Source of the DNA: an uncultured Oscillospiraceae bacterium
GTDB taxonomy: Bacteria > Bacillota > Clostridia > Oscillospirales > Acutalibacteraceae
Direction: 5' to 3'
DNA: 5,583 nucleotides
Assembly: GCA_900555705.1 (NCBI GenBank)
Contig: USLV01000105.1
Span: 1 to 5,583 of the forward strand
Shown here: piece after piece, positions 1 to 5,501 of the stretch
Layout: the number at the start of each line of letters is the position of its first letter
How positions within the stretch are numbered: the stretch's first letter is position 1
Notes under the pieces: model-generated
Databases searched by the model: none
The model's input: the letters and a program-made list of their open reading frames with translations, nothing else
What the model was told of the DNA's origin: nothing
Translations under genes and position numbers: made by a program

Positions 1-54
1 GGCATACGAGATGTAGAGAGGCCTCGTGGGCTCGGAGATGTGTATAAGAGACAG
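1..54 (+). other. Illumina Nextera P7/i7 adapter (artefact)
   Basis: This is not genomic DNA. Bases 1-12 (GGCATACGAGAT) are the 3' end of the P7 oligonucleotide. Bases 13-20 (GTAGAGAG) match the Nextera i7 index I know as N707. Bases 21-35 are the Nextera read-2 linker with one mismatch (GCCTCG where GTCTCG is expected). Bases 36-54 are the exact 19-base Tn5 mosaic end AGATGTGTATAAGAGACAG. The insert therefore starts at 55, at a tagmentation cut. Any reading frame entering from the left is spurious here: the peptide GSEMCIRDS is a translation of adapter. The identification rests on remembered adapter sequences, and the match is nearly perfect. Confidence 0.97.
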
Positions 55-850
55 CCTCGTCCGCCGTCTCCGCCGAGGCGACAACCACGCCGTCCGCGTC
101 GGTCAATGTCAGCGTCACCGGCCGGGAATGGCCAAGGAAGGCGAGCGATACCCGCACCTCGGCGGCGGTATACCCCGCCGAGAGCGGGGTCGTAACCGTG
201 AAATCCCAGAGGTGGCCCTCCGGGCGGAGAAGCAGATAGACATCCCGGAAAATGCCGGAGAAGCGGAACTTGTCCTGATCCTCGAAATAGCTGCCGTCGC
301 ACCATTTCAGCACCAGCACCGCCACCCGGTTTTGCCCCTCGCGCAGGAAATCCGTCACATCGAACTCGCTTGTGCTGTGGGCAACCTGGTCATAGCCCAC
401 AAACCGGCCGTTGACATACAGATAAAAGCAGGAGTCGACGCCCTCAAAATTCAGATAGGCGCGGCGCCCGTCCGCCTTCACCTCAAAATCCCGGATATAC
501 AGCCCGCAGGGATTGTCGTGCGGCACAAAGGGCGGGTCATACGGGAACGGATAGGGCACATTCGTATACTGGCAGCCGTCGTGGCCATGCAGCTGCCAGA
601 CCGACGGCACCGGCATCTCCTCGAGCGCGGCCAAATCCGCTGCCTCCGCCAGCAACGATTCGTCCACATCGGCAAACCGCTCGAAATAGCGGAAACGCCA
701 GCACCCGTTCAACAGCAGCAGACGGTCGCTGTCCCGCTTCTCCCGGGCAAAGAGCGGCTCGCCGTCGGCGGCGGGCAGATAGTAGGCGCGGTCGGGCATC
801 GTGCCCACCCGCACAATCTGTTCATTCTCGTGATACTGTGGCTGGATCAT
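55..850 (-). CDS. GH2 beta-galactosidase, N-terminal part (cut by contig end)
   Basis: Predicted LacZ-type glycoside hydrolase family 2 enzyme, which hydrolyses terminal beta-galactosides such as lactose in the cytoplasm. The 265 visible residues resemble the jelly-roll sugar-binding domain of LacZ and the start of the following immunoglobulin-like domain. Landmarks are VPSVWQLHGHD (about 81-91), YTNVPYPFP (95-103), FEGVDSCFYLYVNG (135-148), SEFDVTDFLREG (161-172), and DGSYFEDQDKF (185-195) followed by SGIFRDVYLL. YTN and EDQD align, from memory, with LacZ segments that contribute Asn102 and Asp201 to the galactose site. The catalytic barrel would be C-terminal and lies beyond the contig, so activity cannot be judged. 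LacZ-like enzymes are about 1000 residues long, so roughly three quarters is missing. There is no signal peptide. The chosen ATG is 9 bases from GGGAGG; an in-frame ATG two codons upstream (854-856) is only 3 bases from it. The gene follows melA by 15 bases, so the two are probably co-transcribed. Confidence 0.9.
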
Positions 851-859
851 AATCATATT

Positions 860-865
860 CCTCCC
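860..865 (-). promoter_or_regulatory. Ribosome binding site of the beta-galactosidase
   Basis: On the minus strand GGGAGG lies between the melA stop (866-868) and the beta-galactosidase ATG at 850. The spacing of 9 bases favours the start at 850 over the ATG at 856. No terminator or separate promoter fits in this gap, which supports one melA-beta-galactosidase transcript. Confidence 0.8.
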
Positions 866-2173
866 TCAATGATAGTCCGGCAGCCAGCCGGCGTGTGCTT
901 CTATCATATCGTCGCACAGCGCTCGAATGTCATCGATCGACAACTCGGACGAGGTATGCGGATCCATCATCGCGGCCATATAGATATATTCTTTGCGGCA
1001 GGTGCGGGCCGCCTCGATGGTCAGCAGCTGTACATTGATATTGGTGCGGTTAAGTGCCGCACACTGCTCCGGCAAATCCCCCACATAACAGGGATTGATG
1101 CCGTTCCGGTCGACGAGGCAGGGCACCTCGACGCAGGCATTCGACGGCAAATTGGGAATGAGCCCCGTATTGAGCACATTTCCATGAATGCGACACGGCT
1201 CATCACGCATCACTGCGCGAATGATATAGGACGCAAACTCGCCGGTTTTGCGATGTCCGATGTGCGCATCCCGCAGCAGACTCTCCCGCACCTCGTTCCA
1301 GCCGCGAATCTGATTGACACAGCGGCGGGGATACTCATCCAGGGGGATGGCATAGCGTTCAATCAGCTCCGGGTACTTATCCTTGATGAAATAGGGCATA
1401 TATTCGGCATTGTGCTCGCTCGACTCGGTGACATAATAGCCGAACTGCCGCATAATCTCCAACCGCACGAGGTCATGCCGATCAGAGTTATACGCAGGCG
1501 AATCCGCCCGTCGCCTGATCTCGGGATAGAGATCGCGGCCTTCCAAATCTTCGATTTTCAACAGCCACGCCTGATGATTGATGCCTGCAATTTCCCAGCG
1601 GCACATATCTTTGTATTCGCCCATGTCGAGTGTATCCAACAGCCCGGGGACACAGCCCTGCACCGAGTGGCACAAACCCACCGTTTGAATGTCGGTATAG
1701 CGCTGCATATAACCGGTGAGCATCGCCATCGGATTGGTATAGTTCAGTAAAATCGCACGCGGACAGAGGCGCGCCATGATCGACGCATAGTTCTCCATAA
1801 CGGGAATGGTGCGCAACGCGCGGAAGATGCCGCCAATGCCGAGCGTATCCGCGATTGTCTGGCGAAGGCCGTACTTTTTCGGCACCTCAAAATCCGTCAC
1901 TGTACAGGGCTCGTACAACCCAACCTGAATCGCGTTGATAACAAAATCCGCACCGCTGAAAGCCTCGGTCGGATCAAGCGTCTGCACGATGCGCGCCTGT
2001 CCCTGCATGGTTTGATTGATGTTGCAGAGAATCTGAAAGGAATCGTCCAGCCGTTTGGGATCGATATCAAACAGACAGACGTCGAAAGCGCCGAGCTCCG
2101 GCGTCAGGATACAGTCGCCGATGACGTTGCGGGCAAACACCGTACTGCCTGCGCCGATAAAGGTAATCTTCAT
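866..2173 (-). CDS. melA: GH4 alpha-galactosidase (MelA)
   Basis: Complete 435-residue glycoside hydrolase family 4 enzyme that removes terminal alpha-galactose from melibiose and raffinose-type sugars in the cytoplasm. The family uses NAD+ and a divalent metal, usually Mn2+, in an oxidation-elimination mechanism. Visible features are the N-terminal Rossmann loop FIGAGST (5-11), the acidic FDIDPKRL segment (35-42), YEPCTVTDFEV (87-97), the QTIADTLG segment (105-112), NYTNPMAM (144-151), the metal-binding CHSVQ (168-172) and GINHQAW (197-203). CHSV is the GH4 signature of alpha-galactosidases, as distinct from CHE/CHG in alpha-glucosidases and glucuronidases and CDMP/CNVP in the phospho-glycosidases. 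VTESSEHNAEY, PLDEYPRRCV, NGINPCYVGDLP and AAMMDPHT are also close to E. coli MelA as I remember it, and the length agrees (about 451). The ATG has the site AAGGAAGTG upstream. The gene is first in a minus-strand operon with a GH2 beta-galactosidase and is divergent from an AraC-type regulator. No disrupted motif is seen. Confidence 0.96.
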   Translation of the reverse strand: MKITFIGAGSTVFARNVIGDCILTPELGAFDVCLFDIDPKRLDDSFQILCNINQTMQGQARIVQTLDPTEAFSGADFVINAIQVGLYEPCTVTDFEVPKKYGLRQTIADTLGIGGIFRALRTIPVMENYASIMARLCPRAILLNYTNPMAMLTGYMQRYTDIQTVGLCHSVQGCVPGLLDTLDMGEYKDMCRWEIAGINHQAWLLKIEDLEGRDLYPEIRRRADSPAYNSDRHDLVRLEIMRQFGYYVTESSEHNAEYMPYFIKDKYPELIERYAIPLDEYPRRCVNQIRGWNEVRESLLRDAHIGHRKTGEFASYIIRAVMRDEPCRIHGNVLNTGLIPNLPSNACVEVPCLVDRNGINPCYVGDLPEQCAALNRTNINVQLLTIEAARTCRKEYIYMAAMMDPHTSSELSIDDIRALCDDMIEAHAGWLPDYH

Positions 2174-2180
2174 GTAAATT

Positions 2181-2190
2181 CACTTCCTTT
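2181..2190 (-). promoter_or_regulatory. Ribosome binding site of melA
   Basis: The minus strand reads AAAGGAAGTG, with AGGAAG ending 9 bases before the melA ATG at 2173. This is a normal Shine-Dalgarno match and fixes the start immediately before the Rossmann strand MKITFIGAG. Confidence 0.75.
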
Positions 2191-2209
2191 TTCTGCAAAG
2201 AATGGCTTA

Positions 2210-2237
2210 TTTGTATTCTACTCCCATCTGCTTTGAA
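2210..2237 (-). promoter_or_regulatory. Candidate melA operon promoter (weak)
   Basis: Reading the minus strand, a -35-like TTCAAA (2232-2237) and a -10-like TACAAA (2210-2215) are separated by 16 bases. Each matches the sigma-70 consensus at four of six positions. TAGAAT (2215-2220) is another possible -10 but has no good -35. A weak core promoter is typical of activator-dependent sugar operons. Transcription would start near 2203, leaving a leader of about 30 bases. The direct repeat at 2250-2279 would lie just upstream of the -35. Inference from sequence only. Confidence 0.4.
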
Positions 2238-2249
2238 GTGCGATGCTTT

Positions 2250-2279
2250 CATGTTGCAATTACTTGACTCCATGTTGTA
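2250..2279. promoter_or_regulatory. Direct repeat CATGTTGnA, 21-bp pitch: candidate AraC-family operator
   Basis: CATGTTGCA begins at 2250 and CATGTTGTA begins at 2271. The copies match at eight of nine positions and start exactly 21 bp apart, two helical turns. AraC-family proteins have two helix-turn-helix motifs each and typically bind as dimers to directly repeated half-sites at about this pitch. The repeat lies upstream of the candidate melA -35 and overlaps the regulator's own promoter. One bound dimer could therefore activate melA and repress its own gene. The regulator encoded at 2315 is the obvious candidate ligand, though this is inference. Confidence 0.5.
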
Positions 2280-2283
2280 TAAT
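2254..2283 (+). promoter_or_regulatory. Promoter of the AraC-family regulator
   Basis: A perfect -10 TATAAT (2278-2283) follows a -35-like TTGCAA (2254-2259, four of six matches) with an 18-base spacer. Transcription would start near 2290, about 25 bases before the ATG at 2315. The better-looking TTGACT at 2264-2269 is only 8 bases from the -10 and cannot serve as its -35. The -35 sits inside the first copy of the CATGTTGnA repeat and the -10 begins inside the second, which would suit autoregulation. Confidence 0.6.
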
Positions 2284-2314
2284 AAGCGTATCCAAACAGA
2301 AAGCGGTGTGCACT

Positions 2315-3109
2315 ATGTCTTCCCTATCCCACCAGGCCAATCGGTCGCTGCAAATCCGGCTGTGTGGCTCGGAGATTTGCCGTCCCGGCCATAGCTATGG
2401 TCCGGCAATGCGCGATCACTATCTAATCCATTGTGTCTCAGACGGAAAAGGCTGGTTTCAGAAAGACAATACCACATGGACACTGCGGCGCGGGCAGGGA
2501 TTTCTGATGGTTCCGGGACAGGTCGCATCCTATGCCGCCGACAAGGAGCACCCCTGGTGCTATCGCTGGATCGGTTTCCATGGGCCGGATGCGGAACACG
2601 TGCTTTCGCTCTGCGGCATCCGGCCGGAGCAACCCGTTTTCTCGCTTCGCAATATCGGTGCAGTGCTCAGCTGTATGGCTGAGCTCGAGCCGCTCTATTT
2701 TGACCAGGACAATTCCTTCGCCGCCGTCGGCAAGTTATACGAATGGTTCGCTCTGCTGCAGGAGGGAACCGGCCAGATGCCCCGCCGCCATCCGGACAGC
2801 CTCGAGCGCGCTACCCGCTATATCCGGCAAAATTATTCTTATCCGCTGACGGTCGAAGGAATTGCCCGGGTGGTGGGACTCGACCGCAGCCAGCTCTTCC
2901 GGATTTTCAAAAAGGGCTATGGCCTCTCGCCGCAGCAATACCTGCTTCGTTTCCGGCTGGAACAGGCCGCCGCTCTGATGAATACGACCCATCTCTCGGT
3001 AACGGAGATTCTCTATTCCTGCGGCTTCAACGATCCCTGCCACTTTTCGCGACAGTTCAAGGAAGCCTACGGTCTCTCGCCTTCCCTTTATATGCGTTCT
3101 ATACGCTGA
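2315..3109 (+). CDS. AraC/XylS-family transcriptional regulator
   Basis: Predicted 264-residue DNA-binding regulator with an N-terminal cupin-like sugar-sensing domain (about 20-105) and a C-terminal pair of helix-turn-helix motifs. The sensing part has RDHYLIHCVSDGKGWFQ (33-49), followed by RRGQGFLMVPGQVASY (58-73) and WCYRWIGFHG (81-90), the pattern of AraC_binding-domain regulators such as MsmR. The first HTH is about 178-200 (LTVEGIARVVGLDRSQLFRIFK), and the second about 228-251, ending in the family signature GFNDPCHFSRQFKEAYGLSP (237-256). It is divergent from melA, the classic position for an operon regulator. The ATG at 2315 lies just downstream of a good TATAAT; a longer in-frame version from 2243 would begin upstream of that promoter. 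No strong ribosome site precedes 2315, and an in-frame GTG at 2306 is a minor alternative. The ligand is unknown; a galactoside is inferred from the neighbours. Confidence 0.92.
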   Translation: MSSLSHQANRSLQIRLCGSEICRPGHSYGPAMRDHYLIHCVSDGKGWFQKDNTTWTLRRGQGFLMVPGQVASYAADKEHPWCYRWIGFHGPDAEHVLSLCGIRPEQPVFSLRNIGAVLSCMAELEPLYFDQDNSFAAVGKLYEWFALLQEGTGQMPRRHPDSLERATRYIRQNYSYPLTVEGIARVVGLDRSQLFRIFKKGYGLSPQQYLLRFRLEQAAALMNTTHLSVTEILYSCGFNDPCHFSRQFKEAYGLSPSLYMRSIR

Positions 3110-3198
3110 CAGAAGCGATCGGCCGCCAACATCGCCGCCCGCTTTTCCAGCATATCATCCAACCGCAAAAATTCCGACTGTTCAAAGGAGGGTGTCAC
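3110..3198 (+). other. Gap between the regulator and the solute-binding protein gene
   Basis: This 89-base gap holds no gene and no convincing terminator. TATCAT at 3153-3158 resembles a -10 box, but the sequence 17 bases upstream (CATCGC) is a poor -35. Read-through from the regulator gene is plausible, and a separate weak promoter cannot be excluded. Confidence 0.4.
3185..3192 (+). promoter_or_regulatory. Ribosome binding site of the solute-binding protein
   Basis: AAGGAGGG is an almost ideal Shine-Dalgarno site, and its GGAGG core ends 7 bases before the ATG at 3199. It selects 3199 over another in-frame ATG at 3214 and over the long upstream extension of the same frame, which merely overlaps the regulator gene. 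Confidence 0.85.
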
Positions 3199-4554
3199 AT
3201 GACGGGACGAGGGATGCATCGATTTGCTGCGGCGGTCTGCGCGGCGGTTGTCGCTGCCGGTGGGCTCAGCGGCTGCGGCAAAAAGGAGACCGAGACGGGG
3301 GGATTTCTGCTCTCCCCCTTCACCTTTGAAGCAGCTATGAGCGGCCGGGAGCTGCAATTTGTGGACCAGAAGCTGTATTTTCAGGATACCGAAGTGGACA
3401 CGGCCACCTGGGTCGACACGCCGCTTCTGCGATGTGTCGATCTCGCCACCGGCGAGGGACGGGAGCTCTATCGTCCGCAGGAAAACCAGCGCGGTTCTTT
3501 TTCCGACTGGGATATAGACACGGACGGGAGCATCTGGCTGTTGACATCCACCATGGAGGAGGGGGCGGTCTCCTCGTCGGGCATGCCGGTCTATCGTCGT
3601 CTTCTCCGCCGACTGAACCCGGATGGGCAGGAGCTCTCGCAGTTCGATCCGTCTCCCATGCTGGAAGCGGAAGAATATCCCATGTTCCTGGCCCTCAGCG
3701 GCGACTACCTGGTGCTGACCGCCAGCACCAGCAGCCGGGACGCAGAGGGTACCATGCAAAATTCCGACCGGGTCTATGTCCTCAACCGACAATACGAGCT
3801 GCTCTTTCGGCTGGATTGGGAAGCAGAGGGCGATCTGGGAGACTGGTATCGCCTGTCCGACGGGCGTTTTGCGGCCGTCTGCGGCTCGCGGGATACGCAG
3901 CAGCTCCTCCCGCTCGATGTTGAAAACCAGACATGGGGCGAGCCTATCCCATTCCCGACCCCCAGCGAGACCGACGCCGGGGACAGCTATGGCGTCCTCT
4001 GTGAATCGGCTGGCGAATTTCTCTTTCTCGTGCAGTTTGACAACGATCTCCTCTATGGCTATGACGCCGCCTCCGGCGAATACCGCGAGATACTGCGCTG
4101 GCACGAACGCGACATCGTGTGGGAAAACCCGCCCACCGTCCGGATGCTCGCGGACGGCGGTATCCTCGCTGCCGACTGCGGCGAGGGCTACGGCGTGCGG
4201 CTGGCCCCCTGCGCTCCTGCTGACGAGGTGAAAAAGGTCACGCTGACGCTGGCAGGAATTTATCTCGACGAGACGCTGGCAAAGGATATCCAGCGGTTCA
4301 ACAAGTGCAACACCACCTGTCGCATCGAGGCGAAGGACTATTCCGGTGGTGATCTGCATAATATCGAGGCGGCGAAAACCAGACTGAATACCGAGCTGCT
4401 CGCCGGGACCGTTCCCGATATTCTCTATCTTTCCGGCGGCGTCTCGGGCGCGGCGCTCGCCAAAAAGGGGGTACTTGAGGATCTCTATCCGATGCTGGAC
4501 GCCGACGAGGGCCTCAGTCGGGATGTCTTTGTCGACGGGGTGCTCGCCGCCTAG
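3199..4554 (+). CDS. Solute-binding lipoprotein, N-terminal half up to the amber codon
   Basis: This is the 451-residue product if TAG is read as stop. It keeps the signal peptide (a short charged start and the hydrophobic stretch FAAAVCAAVVAAGG, then LSGC), so it would be exported and lipid-anchored. It has the whole propeller-like part, in which units such as CVDLATGEGRELYR (79-92), DIDTDGSIWLLTS (105-117), YVLNRQYELLFRLDW (193-207) and YGYDAASGEYREILRW (286-301) recur. It contains only the first 100 or so residues of the solute-binding domain, so it could not form a complete binding cleft. The propeller assignment is from strand and turn pattern alone. Confidence 0.6.
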   Translation: MTGRGMHRFAAAVCAAVVAAGGLSGCGKKETETGGFLLSPFTFEAAMSGRELQFVDQKLYFQDTEVDTATWVDTPLLRCVDLATGEGRELYRPQENQRGSFSDWDIDTDGSIWLLTSTMEEGAVSSSGMPVYRRLLRRLNPDGQELSQFDPSPMLEAEEYPMFLALSGDYLVLTASTSSRDAEGTMQNSDRVYVLNRQYELLFRLDWEAEGDLGDWYRLSDGRFAAVCGSRDTQQLLPLDVENQTWGEPIPFPTPSETDAGDSYGVLCESAGEFLFLVQFDNDLLYGYDAASGEYREILRWHERDIVWENPPTVRMLADGGILAADCGEGYGVRLAPCAPADEVKKVTLTLAGIYLDETLAKDIQRFNKCNTTCRIEAKDYSGGDLHNIEAAKTRLNTELLAGTVPDILYLSGGVSGAALAKKGVLEDLYPMLDADEGLSRDVFVDGVLAA

Positions 4555-4605
4555 GAGGCGGGTGGCGTCCTCTATCAGCTCGCGTCCAGCTTTTCTCTCA
4601 GCACC

Positions 4606-5457
4606 GTGATCGCAGACGCCGGTGTCGTCGGAGAGGCGTCCGGTCTCGACTGGGCGCGGCTGGACGCGCTGAAAGCCGCCAACCCGGAGAAAAAGCTCTT
4701 CAGCACCGACCTGATGCGGGAGCAGCTGCTTCTTCCGCTCGCCTACACCAGCTTCACCGACTACGTCGATTGGGAGACGGGGATCTGCCGTTATGAGAGC
4801 CCCGGCTTTATCCGGATGCTGGAGGAGGCCAAAAAGCTGCCGGATGTCGATGATGCCATGAAGCTGCTGACAAGCGACGAATGGGTCGAGGCCAGTAAAA
4901 TCGACGAGATCACTGAGGGAAAAATTCTTTTTGATGTGGAGGAATTGCGCAGCGTACAGGATTATCAACGCATCCTCACCCGGCTCGGGGAAAACGCGAA
5001 TTTCATCGGCTTTCCGACCGAAAGCGGAACGGGAACCCTGCTGAAGCTCCCCTCCTCCTTTGCGATCACCAAAGCCTGCAAGGACAAGGCGGGCGCCTGG
5101 CAATTTTTGCGCGAGCAGCTGCTCGCGGAACAGAAAACCGGCAACGTCGTCTTCTCCACCAATCGGACGCTTTTCGAGGCGGAGCTGGCCACCGCCATGA
5201 CGCCGGCCGGCACCATGGATCAATGGGGCCAGCCGCTCTCCGTCTTTGAAAAACCGTTTGTCCAGCTGACCGAAGCGGACGCCGAATATCTGCGCGGGAT
5301 GATTCGAACCGCCAAGCCCGCTGCCCTTTATGACGCGGAAATCGATGCCATCATCCAAAATGAGGCCTCCTACTATTGCAGCGGCGCCTGCACCGCCGGA
5401 GAGGCGGCCGCCGCTGTCCAGAAACGGGTCAGCCTCTATGTCGGCGAACAGCAATAA
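4606..5457 (+). CDS. Solute-binding protein, C-terminal fragment after the amber codon
   Basis: This is the remainder of the solute-binding domain, in the same frame as the upstream half. GTG 4606 is simply the first usable start after the TAG, has no adjacent ribosome site, and should not be taken as a genuine start; the conserved reading already resumes at 4555 (EAGGVLYQLASSFSL). Domain hallmarks are NFIGFPTESGTG, then LPSSFAITKACKDKAGAWQFLREQ (from about codon 615 of the full gene), and the terminal helix with AAAAVQKRVSLYVGEQQ. Translated alone it would lack a signal peptide and half the fold, so it is unlikely to function by itself. Confidence 0.55.
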   Translation: MIADAGVVGEASGLDWARLDALKAANPEKKLFSTDLMREQLLLPLAYTSFTDYVDWETGICRYESPGFIRMLEEAKKLPDVDDAMKLLTSDEWVEASKIDEITEGKILFDVEELRSVQDYQRILTRLGENANFIGFPTESGTGTLLKLPSSFAITKACKDKAGAWQFLREQLLAEQKTGNVVFSTNRTLFEAELATAMTPAGTMDQWGQPLSVFEKPFVQLTEADAEYLRGMIRTAKPAALYDAEIDAIIQNEASYYCSGACTAGEAAAAVQKRVSLYVGEQQ

Positions 5458-5458
5458 G

Positions 5459-5499
5459 CAGGAGCCGGACTCTTCGGAGAGTCCGGCTCCTGTTCTGTC
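5459..5499. terminator. Strong hairpin, probable bidirectional terminator
   Basis: A perfect 14-bp inverted repeat has arms at 5459-5472 (CAGGAGCCGGACTC) and 5479-5492, with a six-base loop TTCGGA. It begins one base after the TAA of the solute-binding gene. The plus-strand tail (TTCTGTCC) is only mildly T-rich, and the minus-strand tail (CTTATTG) is similar. On the minus strand the hairpin lies 9 bases after the stop of the convergent gene, so it probably ends both transcripts. Confidence 0.8.
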
Positions 5500-5501
5500 C
5501 G

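Larger units (their letters stand above)
3199..5457 (+). pseudogene. Propeller-type extracellular solute-binding lipoprotein, interrupted by an in-frame TAG
   Basis: Read through one amber codon, this is a single 752-residue surface lipoprotein. It has a signal peptide with lipobox LSGC (lipidated Cys26), then a beta-propeller-like region (about 45-340) made of repeated strand-rich units. From about 345 onward it has a family 1-type ABC solute-binding domain. That domain opens with VTLTLAGIYLDETLAKDIQRFN, RLNTELLAGTVPDILYLSG and GVLEDLYPMLDAD, and continues after the TAG with NFIGFPTESGTG, LPSSFAITKACKDKAGAWQF and a C-terminal helix ending YVGEQQ. Codon 452 (4552-4554) is TAG; there is no frameshift and no second stop, and the gene ends at TAA 5455-5457. 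Homologues as I recall them have a residue such as Tyr or Leu here before Glu (AYE...G.LY). The gene could be a recent pseudogene, a consensus error, or one read through by suppression. No permease or ATPase genes adjoin it. The substrate is unknown; a sugar is inferred. Confidence 0.85.

Noticed and set aside
26..1750. 574-codon open frame on the plus strand
   Set aside because: It starts inside the adapter and runs antisense to two well-recognised genes. Its translation has no family resemblance and reflects stop-poor, GC-rich antisense sequence.
2238..2252. Possible catabolite-repression (cre) site on the minus strand, ATGAAAGC followed by ATCGCAC
   Set aside because: Only the left half resembles the cre consensus; the central CG and the right half do not match.
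2264..2269. TTGACT as the -35 of the regulator promoter
   Set aside because: It is a good -35 match but only 8 bases from the TATAAT, and nothing suitable lies 16-18 bases downstream. TTGCAA at 2254 fits the spacing.
2243..2314. N-terminal extension of the AraC-type regulator from an ATG at 2243
   Set aside because: The extra residues (MLSCCNYLTPCC...) look like translated intergenic DNA and would begin upstream of the TATAAT promoter at 2278-2283.
2743..3198. Upstream extension of the solute-binding protein frame
   Set aside because: It overlaps the regulator gene in another frame. The lipoprotein signal peptide and the strong ribosome site place the start at 3199.
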